Of a stretch of DNA of 64,000 nucleotides, positions 34,716 through 46,633 are shown in pieces (the stretch's first letter is position 1; each line of letters begins with the position of its first letter). The stretch is from the NCBI GenBank assembly GCA_963920525.1, contig OY986437.1:97031175-97095174 (forward strand). Direction: 5' to 3'. A program made the position numbers and the translations under genes. The notes below the pieces were generated by a model that did no database searches, was not told the origin of the DNA, and saw only the letters and a list, made by a program, of their open reading frames with translations. The DNA comes from Dichetophora obliterata. Taxonomy: Eukaryota > Arthropoda > Insecta > Diptera > Sciomyzidae.

Positions 34716-35794
34716 ATGTCAACGCAACAGGTGCTCTCTCCGCGCGAATCTGGAGAATTCATCGTGAAGCAGGCAAAATACCTAAAAGTGCATCGTGAAG
34801 GCATCTCAAAACTGGCACGTGATATAATTGCGGGCATTAAATCAAAACAAATCGATGCGGCTAACTTTTCACAGCATGATTTACATCCGAAACCAACGGA
34901 TGGGCATGCAGTGGATTGGATCTTTCTGATTGACACACTCAACTTTTGCTTTTGGACACCGAGTAGGAAGTTTATGCTTCTGGAATCACTGATGTGTAAT
35001 TGATATGTTTCTTTTAAGCTAACTATACTAAATACAAGGTAAATGGTAACACGGGCTATTTTGCGCTATGCGCCGCTGTAAATCGTGCGATGGCGGAGGA
35101 TATCGACATTACTAACGCTACCTTTTATGCCAGCATAGATGCGCCAACATTGGAACACGTAATGCGCTCGGACGATGGCAACACAAAAGTGCCGCTATTG
35201 CAGGAACGCATCGATTGCCTGCACGAAGTTGGATCGAAACTACTAGCAAAGTGGGAAGGAAAATTTGAGAATGTGGTGAAAGCTGCAGGTGGATCTGCAG
35301 CACAGCTGCTTCAGTTAATAGTCACTGAATTTCCTTGCTTCCGAGACGAAGCCGACTATGGTGGACAGCGCGTGGCGCTTTACAAACGTGCACAAATACT
35401 TATAGGAGATCTGTGGGCATGCTTTGAAGGAAAAAATCTAGGCAGCTTCACCGACTTGGACTGCATCACAATGTTTGCGGATTACCGCATACCTCAAGTT
35501 TTGGTGCATTACGATTGTTTGGAATACAAGCCTGAATTGCTGGAATTTTTAAAATGTGATAAAATCATGAAAAATGGTGACCCGATGGAGGTTGAGATAC
35601 GTGGAGCATCCATTTATATTGTGGAAGAGGTGAAGGATGAGGTGCGTGCAGAATTGACCAAATGCGGTGATCAGCCAGTCTGCCAAATGGTGAATTCAGT
35701 TTTAATTGATCACTTTCTATGGGACTATCGGCGAAAGCATGCAGAGCAGTTAGAACACATTCCGTTTCATAAGGTTCTCAGCGTATATTACTGA
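34716..35794 (+). CDS. QNG1: Queuosine 5'-phosphate N-glycosylase (queuosine salvage protein)
   Basis: Two exons, 34716-34962 and 35019-35794, separated by a 56-bp intron (GTAGGA..TTTTAAG), give 340 residues, the length of the family. The family releases the base queuine from queuosine 5'-monophosphate, so the micronutrient can be reused for tRNA wobble modification. Diagnostic stretches are SPRESGEFIVKQAKYLKVH near the start, DWIFLIDTLNFCFW before the splice, GYFALCAAVNRA after it, and DLDCITMFADYRIPQVLVHY in the second half. Splicing restores FWT/PTNYTKYKVNGNTGYF exactly. TTTCCATTTGCAG just before the ATG looks like an acceptor, so a 5' untranslated intron is likely. The gene faces RpL29 tail to tail. 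Frame and length are intact; family assignment is from recall of conserved blocks. Confidence 0.92.
34963..35018 (+). other. QNG1 intron, 56 bp
   Basis: Donor A|GTAGGA after the codons for WTP, acceptor TTTCTTTTAAG|CT. The exon junction makes codon A+CT (Thr). The size is in the short-intron mode of flies. Confidence 0.85.
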
Positions 35795-35886
35795 GGCGTG
35801 GAATCATACTATTTTCTTTTAATGACTAAAGTTGGATTACCTTCTTGAAATACACACAACCATTTTTTATCATTTGAATTAATTAA

Positions 35887-35892
35887 AATAAA
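35887..35892 (+). other. Polyadenylation signal of QNG1
   Basis: AATAAA lies 93 bp after the QNG1 stop, in an AT-rich stretch. Confidence 0.6.
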
Positions 35893-36061
35893 CTTAAAAC
35901 GGCATTTCTTTAATGAATAATCTTAAAATTCCTTTTCAATTCATTAGCATTAATGTTGGGCATTTCTACAATAAACATTCACAAAAACTTAGAACGGAAA
36001 GTGCAGACACTGTTACAACAAAAAACTTCTTTCACCAACTTATTTTTTTTAAAAAAACCTT

Positions 36062-36067
36062 TTTATT
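36062..36067 (-). other. Polyadenylation signal of RpL29
   Basis: AATAAA on the minus strand, 35 bp after the RpL29 stop; the two convergent transcripts therefore need not overlap. Confidence 0.65.
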
Positions 36068-36101
36068 TTAACGTTTTTCTTCTTCACCACAAATTAACAG
36101 T

Positions 36102-36493
36102 TTATAGCTTGATTGGCTTTGGTTTGCCAGCCTGGGCAGCCAATCGCTCCTCGCAGCGTTTCTTGGCCTCGACTCCGGAAAGGTTACCCTTGCGTGCGTA
36201 TCTCTGGTTGATTAGGAACTTTACGTCCATCTAAAAGAAAATACAAAACATAAGCTACAGACACTTCAAATTGGGCCAAAAGCTAAGGTTTAAGAACTAG
36301 AGATCAATTTGCAGACACTTGAACCTATGGTGGTGCTGCTGGACATTAGCTCACAATATTTAATATGACAAATTTGTTTATTTCTACTTACACCCAAAGT
36401 TGATTCGTGACGCTTGCGAATTGGACGCTTGATGCCATTACGATGGGCCTTTCTGTTCTGGTTGTGATTTGTGTGATTCTTTGACTTGGCCAT
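36102..36493 (-). CDS. RpL29: Ribosomal protein eL29
   Basis: Coding exons 36392-36493 and 36102-36230 flank a 161-bp intron (GTAAGT..TTTTAG), giving 76 residues, the same length as Drosophila RpL29. Exon 1 reads [20 protein letters not shown] then [14 protein letters not shown]. Exon 2 reads [19 protein letters not shown] and ends [10 protein letters not shown]. This small basic protein is a 60S subunit component. The splice falls in phase 0 between Gly34 and Met35. Without splicing the first exon would run on into a false 67-codon frame. It is convergent with QNG1. Confidence 0.97.
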
Positions 36494-38404
36494 CGTAGAC
36501 TGCTAGCAATACTGCGTTATGTTACCAAATATTAACAAATGCGAGTCGGTCGTTAGTGATTGGTGTTGTCCCAAGCAGCGTTCGAAGCAGCGATGTAGCG
36601 ATAAATAAAGAAAATACTTATAAGTTCAGTTACTACAATAGTTTGCGTTTATAAAACATGAATAAAAATTAAAATTTAGAAAGTTGCTATGGCAGATTTT
36701 CTTTGATTTTCTATAACATTATTTATTTTACACGTACGTTTTTGACAGTTCAGCGGAAAAGAAATAATTATTTCGAAAACTTCAAAGAAGGCTGGCCCTT
36801 GTTCGAAATGCTTTCGACAATAAGCGAGACTCGTTATTTTGATGCGTTCGTAAATACAAGTCATAAAGTTTTAATACAAGGGGTATTCACGATAAGCAGT
36901 TCTTTGTTGAGGCTCTTGTGCAAAAGAGCAAAAAAGTAACAAAAAAGCAGCTCTACAATAACAAAAAAAGACGTGTTGTTAAACTTGCACATTTTTTCAC
37001 AACAACACTGACTATGACCTGTAAATATTTTGTTGTGTGCTTGAGCTCTTTTTACATTTTGAGAATATTTGACAGAAAATAGTGATGAAGATTAATAACT
37101 GCCAATCAACTTTTTCGTAATTTTTCGTTTTCGACCACATTTATACTGTTTAAGATTTGAATTAAATTTTCTCAGTTTGTCAGCAAACGGTGCGGGAAAA
37201 AAGAGTTCTTGACTCGGTACGATTTTGGTATAGCGAAATTTTGGATGAAAAGTTCACTTCCTTGTCATATATATATTGCTACTATTTTTTGTGTTAACCA
37301 CGTTCCAAATCATACAGTCACCATAACGAAATCATCTTGCAAGCCAAGGTTCAGTAGCCGAATGAGAAATGCCATTGATAAGCGTAATAGATTACACACT
37401 ATGTGCAAATAAAAAATTAGACAGCGGAAAAATGGGAAAGCTATATAATTGCTAGGAATAAATCTATACGTACAACCAGACAGTAAAAACAACGTAAATT
37501 TTCTCTAAGCTAAGAACTTAACAATAACTTAATATAACAGTCGCAGAGCTCAACTCTGTGAATTTAATCTTTTCTTTATTATAATGTTAATTTACAAAAT
37601 TTGCATTTAACTTATCAATATACAAATCGTTTTCATTTTTAACTAAGGCCTTTTTAAGTATTCCATTATTTACATATCAAACCAACATAAAGTAATTTCA
37701 ATCTTTATACCTCCTCAAACCTAAATACTTGTTCATATTGTATTTTCGATCATTGTATGAGATATAAATTCTTATACAGTTTTCCTTTCCCTATGTTGTA
37801 GATTAAAATATAGTTTTAAGGAAGAATTGTGGATAAATCTATTGACTATTGGAAACAATCTGAGTTTTGATGTGGAGCTGCAATAAAATTTACCATATTA
37901 AACCTTTTCACTTATCAAAGAAATATTGCCATCTTGACGTTTCTACATTACGAATATATACATGTGTGGTGTCCACATTAGTTCACTTATAATTCAAATT
38001 TTAGATTTAAGTATTTATTTTTAAGAGTTCAAAATTTATAAAATTTATTTTCAGTTGTGAAAAATATTCCAATCAAAAAGATCAATTAAAATATTTAATT
38101 CCAAATAAAAAATATAAAAAATAAAATTATCTATGAAATATCAAAAAAAAAAATTTATATAATCGCACCAAACATGCTAACCACAGCTTATACTACGTTT
38201 ACATATAGAGATTGAAACTCCTAAGTCTTGTCGAATTTTTTTAGATTAGCTCCAGAAAAGTTAACCTCATTCTGAAGTAGATTAATAATTTATCTCCTTG
38301 CTTATCTTTTCATAAAAGTTTGCAACTCTGTAAATCCTGGGAATTTCTTAAAAATTGCAACACTGCAAGTGTAAATAAAGAAAATGGGCTTATTGAAGGT
38401 CAAT
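36494..38404. other. Upstream of RpL29 and AT-rich DNA
   Basis: The RpL29 promoter and 5' end should lie in 36494-36680, but I cannot point to a start site or a clear pyrimidine-tract initiator. The rest holds short unremarkable frames only. 'ggggtattcacgataag' at 36876 resembles the ends of the 7227 MITE; no partner end was found. Confidence 0.4.
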
Positions 38405-39760
38405 ACCCAATCTACCATTGTGTAATAGTGTTTGGATTAAGCTTACCTACAATGGAATAATGAAAGCCTTTTACAAACATGCTTTGAAAACACTTGTCTA
38501 CGTAATAAATTTACAAGTTGTGTTGTATAATTGTATCGAAACAGGATAAAAGTAAGCTTCTTATAATAATACTTGTGGTAAGTTTACTTGAAGTTTAATT
38601 TACAATCGTTTTCAAAGCATGATTGGAAAATGCTTACAGAGGTAATTGTTTCACAACTTCCACATTATTGTAAAATTTGGAATTCCCCAAGTACTAAACA
38701 GTACAATTGCAATAAGAAACAAAGTGCCATCACTAACAATTTTGATGTCAGTGGCTTGTGTTCAGTGCTAATTTCAACACATTCTTTTAGAATTTTATAA
38801 TACTTAAATTTAAACCAATGTGCTTTAATAAAAATGTATATTGAATAGTCCACATAGTTTTATTTATATTCCCTTTTTTTAGTGGCGATGTGTTTTCGAC
38901 AGTATTTTATAGATAAATTTCTTATAGATTTTGATGAGAAGATGAATTTGTGCTCCTTTGATAACACCGAGCTTTCTTAACTAAGATTTCTTACGATTTC
39001 TTAAAAACAAGTGTTTAAAGCTTACAATAATACTTGCTTCCCATTTAATAAATGTTTTAATAATATTTTTATAACACTTCCCAATCAACCATTGCGTAAT
39101 AGTGTTTGGAGTAAGCTTACCTACAATGGAATAATGAAAGCCTTTTGCAAACATGCTTTGAAAACACTTGTCCACGTAATAAATTTACAAGTTGTGTTGT
39201 AAAATGTTATCGAAACATGATATAAGTAAGCTTCTTATAATAATATTTGTAGTAAGTTTACTTGAAGTTTAATTTACAAACGTTTTCAAAGCATGATTGG
39301 AAAATGCTTTCAGATGTAATTGTTTCACAACTTCCACATTATAAGGGAATTCCCAATCATTGAAAATTGCAATTGCAATAAAAAACGAAGTACCAGCACT
39401 AACAATTTTGATGTTAGTGGCTTGAGTTCAGTGATAATTAGAACTCGTGTAATGATGATTGTCAGTCTTTTATAATATTTTTATGGTTAAATAAATTTGT
39501 TAATTACATCAATGTGCTTAAAAAAATATATATTTAATGGTCCAAATAGTTTATATTTGTATTAAATTTCTTTTGAGTGGCAATGTTTTTACCGATTGTG
39601 CACTATAGATAAAGTTTCTATAGGTTCGGATGTGAGGTCTTTCATATGGATTCATTTTACAAAGAAGATTAATTTTAGCTGTTATGCTAACGGCAAGCAA
39701 ATTAGATTACTTAAATTTCAGAAAAACCTGTGCTAAAAGCTTGCAATAATACTTACTTCC
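38405..39760. repeat. Tandem duplication, period about 670 bp
   Basis: Unit 1 (38405-39065) and unit 2 (39076-39760) share 'gtaatagtgtttgga', 'aagcttacctacaatggaat', 'gaaaacacttgtc', 'acgttttcaaagcatgattg', 'ttgtttcacaacttccacat' and the downstream 'caatgtgctt' in the same order. Drift is moderate. Confidence 0.85.
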
Positions 39761-40394
39761 CATTATTTAATAAATGTTTTAATAATATTTTTATAACACT
39801 TTTTTCCAATTTTTTATAAACAGTTGTAAATAACTTACAATAACACTTACTTCCAATTATTTTATAATTATTTTCAATAATACTTTTACAACAATTTTTT
39901 CCAATTGCAAAGTAAGTATTGTAGAAAGCTTATTAACAACACTTATATCCAATTGAATAGTAAACGCTTGGAATAATATTACAGTAAGGAATATTTTTCC
40001 AAGGGTTCCTTTTTGCTTATTCTACAATTACTTGAAAGCATTTCACAACAGTTTTTACAAGCTTTTTCCAAGCGCGATGCTTACGCTTGTAAGCTTACTA
40101 CAAGCTTATTCCAAGCTTGTTTGGCTTATTGGGTTTCTTCCAATTATTTAATAATTATTTTCAGTAATACTTTTACAACACTTTTTTCCAATTGCAAAGA
40201 AAGTATTGTAGAAATCTTATTTGCAACACTTATAACGAATTGAATAGTAAACCCTTTTTCCAAGGGTTCCTTTTTGCTTATTCTACAATTACTTGAAAGC
40301 ATTTCACAACAGTTTTTACAAGCTTTTTCCAAGCGCGATGCTTACGCTTGTAAGCTTACTACAAGCTTATTCCAAGCTTGTTTGGCTTATTGGG
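39761..40394. repeat. Tandem duplication, period 261 bp, almost identical
   Basis: A ~130-bp stretch from 'aagggttcctttttgcttat' to 'gtttggcttattggg' occurs at 40000-40134 and 40261-40395 with no difference that I can find. The ~130 bp preceding each copy are diverged relatives. Inside are dense AAGCTT/CTTG inverted words (aagcttactacaagcttatt). The right edge ACCCAATAAGCCA (inverse) resembles the left edge ACCCAATCTACCA at 38404, so 38404-40395 may be one element. Confidence 0.8.
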
Positions 40395-40730
40395 TAAGGG
40401 CTATGTTTTGGTGGCGGTCATATCGTCATTACAAAAGTACACTAGCGAATCTGAAAAATTAAATTTTTTATTTTCAATGAAAATTCTATGGAAAATTAAA
40501 AATGAAGTTTTTCAGATTCGTTAGTTTACTTTTGCAACGACGATATGATCCCCGGTCATGTGTTTCATGATAACATACAAATGCTCTGAATAATTTCACA
40601 ACGCAATCTGCTTCGATCTCATGATTTGGTCAAAATATAATCCCTTGCTTACTCTCTCAAAGTTCCCATTTACATTGAAAAACCAACAATTCATGACGTG
40701 CCCTTAATCGCCCCCATAACATAGCCCTAA
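40395..40730. mobile_element. MITE with TWAGGGCTATGTT ends and an inner hairpin
   Basis: Left TAAGGGCTATGTTTTGGTGG, inverse right TTAGGGCTATGTTATGGGGG. Inside, 'catatcgtcattacaaaagt' and 'cgaatctgaaaaatt' (40428-40465) are answered inverted at 40512-40551. No clear target duplication. Confidence 0.7.
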
Positions 40731-40923
40731 CCTAAAAAAAAACAAATAAAAAAAAAGCAACGAAATGCCAAAATAAATCTTTTTCACACTTGTGTACACA
40801 ATGTAGACTACAAAAAGGGATTTTCTTAATCTTGTTTGTTTTAATCTCATAAATAAACGTAGTGTTATATGGCGATGATCTCGACGTCCCTGAATTGCAT
40901 CTACCTTATAAATCTACCATGCG

Positions 40924-41175
40924 TATCGCTCATTTGCTCGAATAACGTTATAACTCAAAAAACAAGATATTTGGGTTAATGATGCAGGATTGTTTTTTTA
41001 TACCATGCTTTATATTGTGTAAAAATTTTATGTTATTATTTTGAATATTCTTCGCGTAAGAAGAGAAAATGCCTCTATCTCTTCATACAAGGTGTGAATC
41101 AATTGAAAACTTTAAATGCGTTTTATGCAAAATTACTTTTTTGAGTTCTGACGTTACTCGAGCAAATGGGCGATA
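40924..41175. mobile_element. MITE with TATCGCYCATTTGCTCGA ends
   Basis: TATCGCTCATTTGCTCGAAT at the left matches the inverse right end TATCGCCCATTTGCTCGAGT. The match continues as AACGT and AACTCAAAAAA, a TIR of about 40 bp. Exact borders are uncertain. Confidence 0.75.
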
Positions 41176-41694
41176 TGTACTTGCAGGCAGTGTTTGGAAC
41201 ATTGACGATTCATCGTCATTTTGACGTTTTTTGGCAGCAATTATGACGTGATTACGAATTACGATTTTAAGTAGACGTTTTTTTACTATTAAAAATTTAA
41301 GTTGGCGAGAGATGCAAGTTCAGATTCAAATTTAATTTAAACTTAACTTGGGCAGTGAAAACGTACTGCATTGTTGCTGTTCCTGTCAAAATGTAATAAT
41401 AATGAAGTGCGTGTGGCCTTTTATGTTTTCTTTTCTTTCTTTTTTGCTTTTTGCCGCAAATCAGCGCAATCGAAGCGCAGCTCAATTGGATTATATTGCA
41501 GTTCAAATACAGTATTCTATTCTGCAGTTTTTACTGGAAAATGAAGCGTTTTTTCCAATATTAATATAAAATTACCTTGCGGTGAAATAGTACCTTGAAA
41601 TCAAATTCTAATCAGAATTTTTAATGAATTTCAAATTATAATTGAATCTAATAATTTTTAATACATCTATTCAATTTTATTTTTATAGTCATTG
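41176..41694. other. Stretch without recognised features
   Basis: No gene was recognised. A palindromic 'attgacgattcatcgtcatt' lies at 41200-41220. Confidence 0.35.
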
Positions 41695-44469
41695 CATGAT
41701 TCAATTATTATAAGGTTATTCGTATTTTTTGACGTATGCTTATTTTTTATAAACAAACATATTTTGACAATCTGCTAACAGTGTTTTGTGCTGTTGGAAA
41801 AAAAGGTATGTTTCAGTGTTTCGTTGTGTAGTTTTCTAGTGTAGTAGTTTTTCAATGATTTCTTGCCAAGTTAATAAGAATAAGAAACTATGTAGGTGTT
41901 GCGTCGCAAGTGTATGCTATGTTGTAAGTAAATTCTAGGAATTTAGAAAGCTCCTTTGCAAATTTAAAATAAAAAGTTATTTTTGCCATTGCTCAAAACC
42001 TAATTAGTGAATTTTATTAATTGAAAGTGTAATTTAGAAGAAAGTTAGTTAAGGCAAAAAACAAATTATAAAGAAATACTAGTGGTATTCAACGAACGCC
42101 GTGTTGTTGATGTAAACAGCGTATGTTCGGTAAGTTTATGGCAGCGTAATTTGCAATAATAAAATTGAAAGGGATTAAACATACTCAGCTTGCGGCACAA
42201 AAACGTGGTGTACACATAATGTGAAAAACATTTTCAAAGCAAAAAAAAAAAAACACGCACAGACTTTAAAAAGAGACACAAAAGAAGTACATAGAATAAA
42301 TATAGAATTACAATATAGAAGTACATCCACAGAAAATAATGAAGATATTAAACGATGCATGAATTAAACAAACAGTTTAATTTATAAGAGATTCAAAATT
42401 AGATCCTACTTACAATTGACAAATTCAAAAAATCAATTTTTTTTTAATTTTTTGCAATAGAATATAAAAATTAAATCTTAAAAATATACTCTAAAAGTCT
42501 TAGACCTAAATTGAAAATATTTTTAAAGTTACAGCCAAAAGAAGACAAAGCGTCTTAGCGTATATTAAAATGCTGTAAAAACTTTCAACACGTTTTTTTC
42601 GAAACTACGTTTGCGAAACTTCGGGGAAGCACTAACTAAAAACTATTCGACCGATTTGGCTAAAAATTTCAACTGTTATTTAAGGCATGCATAGCTTGTT
42701 CCGGAACTTTAAAACAATACATTTTTCAATAAGATAATTTTTTTTTAAACAAATTAAAAAAAGGTAGATTTACAAATTTTTTTTTCACAAGTTTGCCATT
42801 TTTTATTTGTTTTTTTAAATATACATATTATAGGGTAGTGCACTACAATAAAGCCTGCAGAACGATATTCTCTTTGATTTTTTTATATCAGATGAACACG
42901 TAAAGCTGGGTGCTTCCCCCCAAAAAACACACCTTCTTTCAAGCGCTCTTCTTTGATATAGATAACTTTAAGCAAATTAATGTACAATCAAGTCAAAGAA
43001 AATTCTTTTGCACACTTTACGACATCAATAAAAACATGTCAAAGTCTCAAAACGACCGCATTTTATTTTTTTATTTAAAAAATTTATGAAAAAGTCAACT
43101 TATCGGTCGTCACACTGGGCTACTACCTTAAAATAAATAAAGTTACTTGAATCGAGTACAGAAACAAACCTTTAATAGTTTTTTGCAGTAGTTAGAGAGG
43201 TGTATTTTGAATAGATTTATGAAAAAATTGTCAAAATGATGTCAAAAAGAAGTACAAGTAAAAAGAAGTACTTTTAGCGTACTTCGATAAAAGAAGTACA
43301 ACGAGAAAAAAGAAGTAAAATACTCCCAAAAGAAGTTGGTAACATTATGTATACAGTATGTATAATGCGTATTATGCGGCCGTGGTTTCATTTTTGTTTT
43401 GAAGAATTTTTTTTTCTTTTTTCTTTCTAAACAATTTAAGAAATTATAAATGCACTTACCATTAATGTATTTAAAATTTCTGTAACGTTCCTAATAATTT
43501 TGTGATCATAATTTCTTTTTAATACAATTACGCAATTAACTCGCTTAATTAACTTATTTAGAACACGCCACTAAACTCTCTTGTCATTTTTGCACCAGTA
43601 ACTTTAGAATTTTCTCCAGGTGAGCGCGAAAGTGATATTACCTGGCACTGTAGGGATTATGTTAGTATGGACCTTTAACAATATACATTATTTTTGATTT
43701 GAGTCGATTCGGTCGTTTACTTGGATCTTACGCCCATGGCACGTCGCAATCTTTAGGTTTTTTTAATTTTTTTTTGATTTTTGAAAATTCCGGAAAAATT
43801 TCAAATCGCAATATCAAAAATTGCTTTTCAATAGTAACTATTATAAGATTTAAATTTTATATTAAAATAAATATAGAGCCTAATTGCTGTTTCAAAATGG
43901 GCAGATACGGCTGTAAAGTTGTATGATGCAGCTAGTGGTGCAAAAATGCACCAGTGCGCCCAGCCCTTACTTGTGGAGGTAAAAATATTAAATCTTACCA
44001 GATAAAGTTTAGGGCCATATATAGACTCTGGACGAATTTTCATCGATTTTGGCCCGGTAGTTAAGGTGCCACCAGAAATGGGTTAATTAACTTATTTAAA
44101 ACATGCCACTAAACGCTCTTGTTTAGGTTTCATAGTAAGGTTTAATGTGTTTATTAAAATAAACGAACAAAATTATATATATTTTTGTATTTATATTACT
44201 TATATATTTATTAACATAATTTTTATTGAAGTTAGTAAATAAAAATAATTTAAAAAGTTACTAATGCACTTAGAAATCGGAGCAATAAAAGTACTTGAAC
44301 AAAATTAATAGTAGTCAAAATAGTTCCAATTAGTATGATATTTGGGAAACCGTGTGCGTTTTTAGCTCTAATGACATTGCTCTCATGATTTTTTCTGCTC
44401 TCATTTTCAAATAAGCATACCAATTTGAGAAAACGTCAAAAATACGAATAACCTTATAATTCAATCATG
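41695..44469. mobile_element. P-like element, 2.8 kb, non-coding
   Basis: Left CATGATTCAATTATTATAAG then GTTATTCGTATTTTTTGACG. Inverse right CATGATTGAATTATAAGG then the same GTTATTCGTATTTTTGACG. The 8-bp duplication AGTCATTG is exact (41687-41694 and 44470-44477). Ends and duplication size match the P superfamily (the Drosophila P element starts CATGATGAAATAACATAAGG). No transposase frame was found inside. Confidence 0.85.
43541..44124. repeat. Segment bounded by 40-bp direct repeats
   Basis: 'ttaattaacttatttagaac' plus 'cgccactaaac' at about 43545-43583 recurs at 44085-44124 with a few changes. The ~500 bp between them are slightly richer in GC at 43900-44080. This could be an insertion with a long duplication or a local tandem duplication. 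Confidence 0.55.
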
Positions 44470-44784
44470 AGTCATTGAATTTTCAAAGATGTTATTTAAC
44501 TTTTTTATATATACCTTAGTATACTTATATAAATAAATATGCTTTTAAAAAATTTACTGTGTTTTAGTACTTATGTGTAGTAATGACAATTTTGACGATT
44601 TTTATGGTGTGAAAATGACAATTTTTTCTTTGTTTTCATCCCATCCCTACTTGCAGGCCATTATAAGCCAATTAGGGTTTTCACAAGCTGTGGTATTGTT
44701 GTATGTCGTATTGCGTTTTCAAAAAAAAAAACAAAAATACAGCAATTGTGAATATACCCTGAGAGTTAATTTTGTTATCTGTCG

Positions 44785-44960
44785 CATGGTATAAGGATTG
44801 AGGTAGCTGCAGTGTGCTCTCTTTCCATACTGCCATGTCTGTCAAATTTTGCTGTGTGGCGCATGAAAACAAAAGAAAAGAAATAAAAAGTTATGCTTCG
44901 TTTTGACATTTCCGGTAGTATGCTCTCATCTGGTGCATCTACCTGTATTCTTCTACCATG
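44785..44960. mobile_element. P-like MITE, 176 bp
   Basis: Left CATGGTATAAGGATTGAGGT, inverse right CATGGTAGAAGAATACAGGT. The duplication is ATCTGTCG/GTCTGTCC (6 of 8). The inner arms (tgctctctttccatactgcc / ggtagtatgctctcat) are partly complementary. Same family as the 29140 end. Confidence 0.8.
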
Positions 44961-45967
44961 GTCTGTCCTATTGATACAGCTGACTGCAGAAACAGACAGG
45001 TGACTGGAGAATATAATTTTTTTAAATGCCTAAGCAAAACGAAAAGAATGAAATAACCATAAATAATTCAATTTAATTATATTTAAAAAATTTAGCAGTT
45101 ATAAAAGTTATAGAACATACATAAACATAAGCATTTTATTTTCAAACACTGTACATAGCTTTCATTTATCTTTTCTTTATTTTCCTTTCTTTATTTAATT
45201 TTGCTACTTTCTTGCGTTAACTAATTCTTGCGTTTTTGCTTACCTTTTTTTTAAACTGTCAGAAAAAGAATTAAAATTGTTGATAATTATATTAATTAAA
45301 TTTACTTTTATTTAAGTTTACTTTGATTTAAATAATACAAAATATCAATTCTTAAAAAAATGTAAGTTTTTTTATTAATTTATACTCATTGCTCAATAAT
45401 ATTTTTAAGTTATTAAGTTATATATTCTACGTTTCATGGCGAATTAAGCCAGTGTTAACTCTGGATCAACTCGCCATGGAGACATATATTGACTTGTTAA
45501 CATTTTTCACATTTGCTGTATTTTGTTTTAAACGAATTCAGCATAAAATTTCTCTTTTTTTTTATTAATATCCATTTTTTTTTATTAATATCCACAAAAG
45601 AAGCAACAAAAATGTTAAAAAGAGATCAAAGAGTCCAACTCTACTCGATGTTATGCATGGAAACGCTTTCGAGCTAGCTACACTACCAAATTAACAGATT
45701 GTAGGAATTTCGCTTTATAATATTGAATTCTAAAAGTGGGAAAAACATTAAAACGGCAAAATTTATTCATATATATACATGAGGAAATAAAAATAATGTG
45801 TGAAAAAAACAAATCTCACGTGGGAAAAAATTCTTAAATGGGAAAAAATATTCCCACGTGGGAAAAAATTCCATAAAATTAAAAATTCCTATGGGAATTC
45901 CCATTTCCCACAGCAACTAAAATTTCCCACAAAACTGGCAACTATGCAGGATACTCTTTTGCTTGGC
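44961..45967. other. AT-rich DNA with a TTCCCAC/GTGGGAA cluster
   Basis: Mostly unremarkable. At 45815-45945 about eight copies of GTGGGAA or TTCCCAC occur within 130 bp, including palindromic ttcccacgtgggaa. A short inverted pair catggcga..tcgccatg lies at 45436-45479. Confidence 0.4.
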
Positions 45968-46601
45968 GGATGATATAATTATTTGACAAGGTAGCCGTGA
46001 CAGTTTTTTGGCGATTGGTAGTTGTCAAAAACAGCTTAAGAAGTTGTAGTTTGCTGCTGTTGACTAGATACAGTACGACCTCGCTCAACGCAACCAATTA
46101 AATTCAAGCCAATTGCGAAATCTGAGGTTATTGCAAAAACCGAGGAAAAATTGTATATTGGCCAATAGACCTATTTCCAAAAAAAATATGCATTTTCTAC
46201 ACATTCAAATTAAAGTGAATCGAAAAATTTTTGTTCAGAAACATAATTTCATTTTATTCAATTTATTTTTTTAAAAATTGGGAAATTTTGGTCTGCACTT
46301 TGTTGCAATTTATACTTTGCGTACAATTTGGGTGTTGAGATTATCGAGGAGTTGCGTGTAGCGAGGGTTGCGTTGAGCGAGGTCGTACTGTATGTGCTTA
46401 TTTTTAACTTTTTTTTTATTCATAAAATTTGTTCGCGAAGTTTATTGAAATGTTTTTAGTTTGCTGGGATTGACTAGCTATGCTTAAGTCGTTGCTTATT
46501 TTTTCACATTTCTTTGATTAATTGCATTAACAGCTAATTTTGACAACTACTCGTGAGAAAAAGCCAGTCTACGTCACTACCTTATCAAATAATTGTACCA
46601 T
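45968..46601. mobile_element. P-like element with a nested pogo-like MITE
   Basis: Left GATGATATAATTATTTGACA, inverse right ATGGTACAATTATTTGATA, continuing as AGGTAG. The duplication is TGCTTGGC / TGCTCGGC (7 of 8; 45960-45967 and 46602-46609). The subterminal part is also present as a fragment at 52390-52563. Confidence 0.7.
46071..46390. mobile_element. pogo/Tigger-like MITE, 320 bp
   Basis: Perfect 25-bp TIR beginning CAGTACGACCTCGCTCAACG, with TA on both sides (46069-46070 and 46391-46392). CAGTA..TACTG ends at TA sites fit the pogo branch of Tc1/mariner. No transposase. Confidence 0.85.
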
Positions 46602-46633
46602 TGCTCGGCGAGCTGATTATTTTGTTGTTGCTT

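Noticed and set aside
36290..36391. RpL29 ending after ..[10 protein letters not shown] (67 codons, unspliced)
   Set aside because: A GTAAGT donor follows the Gly34 codon, and the next exon at 36230 restores the conserved [16 protein letters not shown] sequence.
40013..40462. Two identical frames (MLILQLLESISQQFLQAFSK..)
   Set aside because: Identity comes from the 261-bp tandem duplication; codons are not constrained and the frame is built from AAGCTT repeats.
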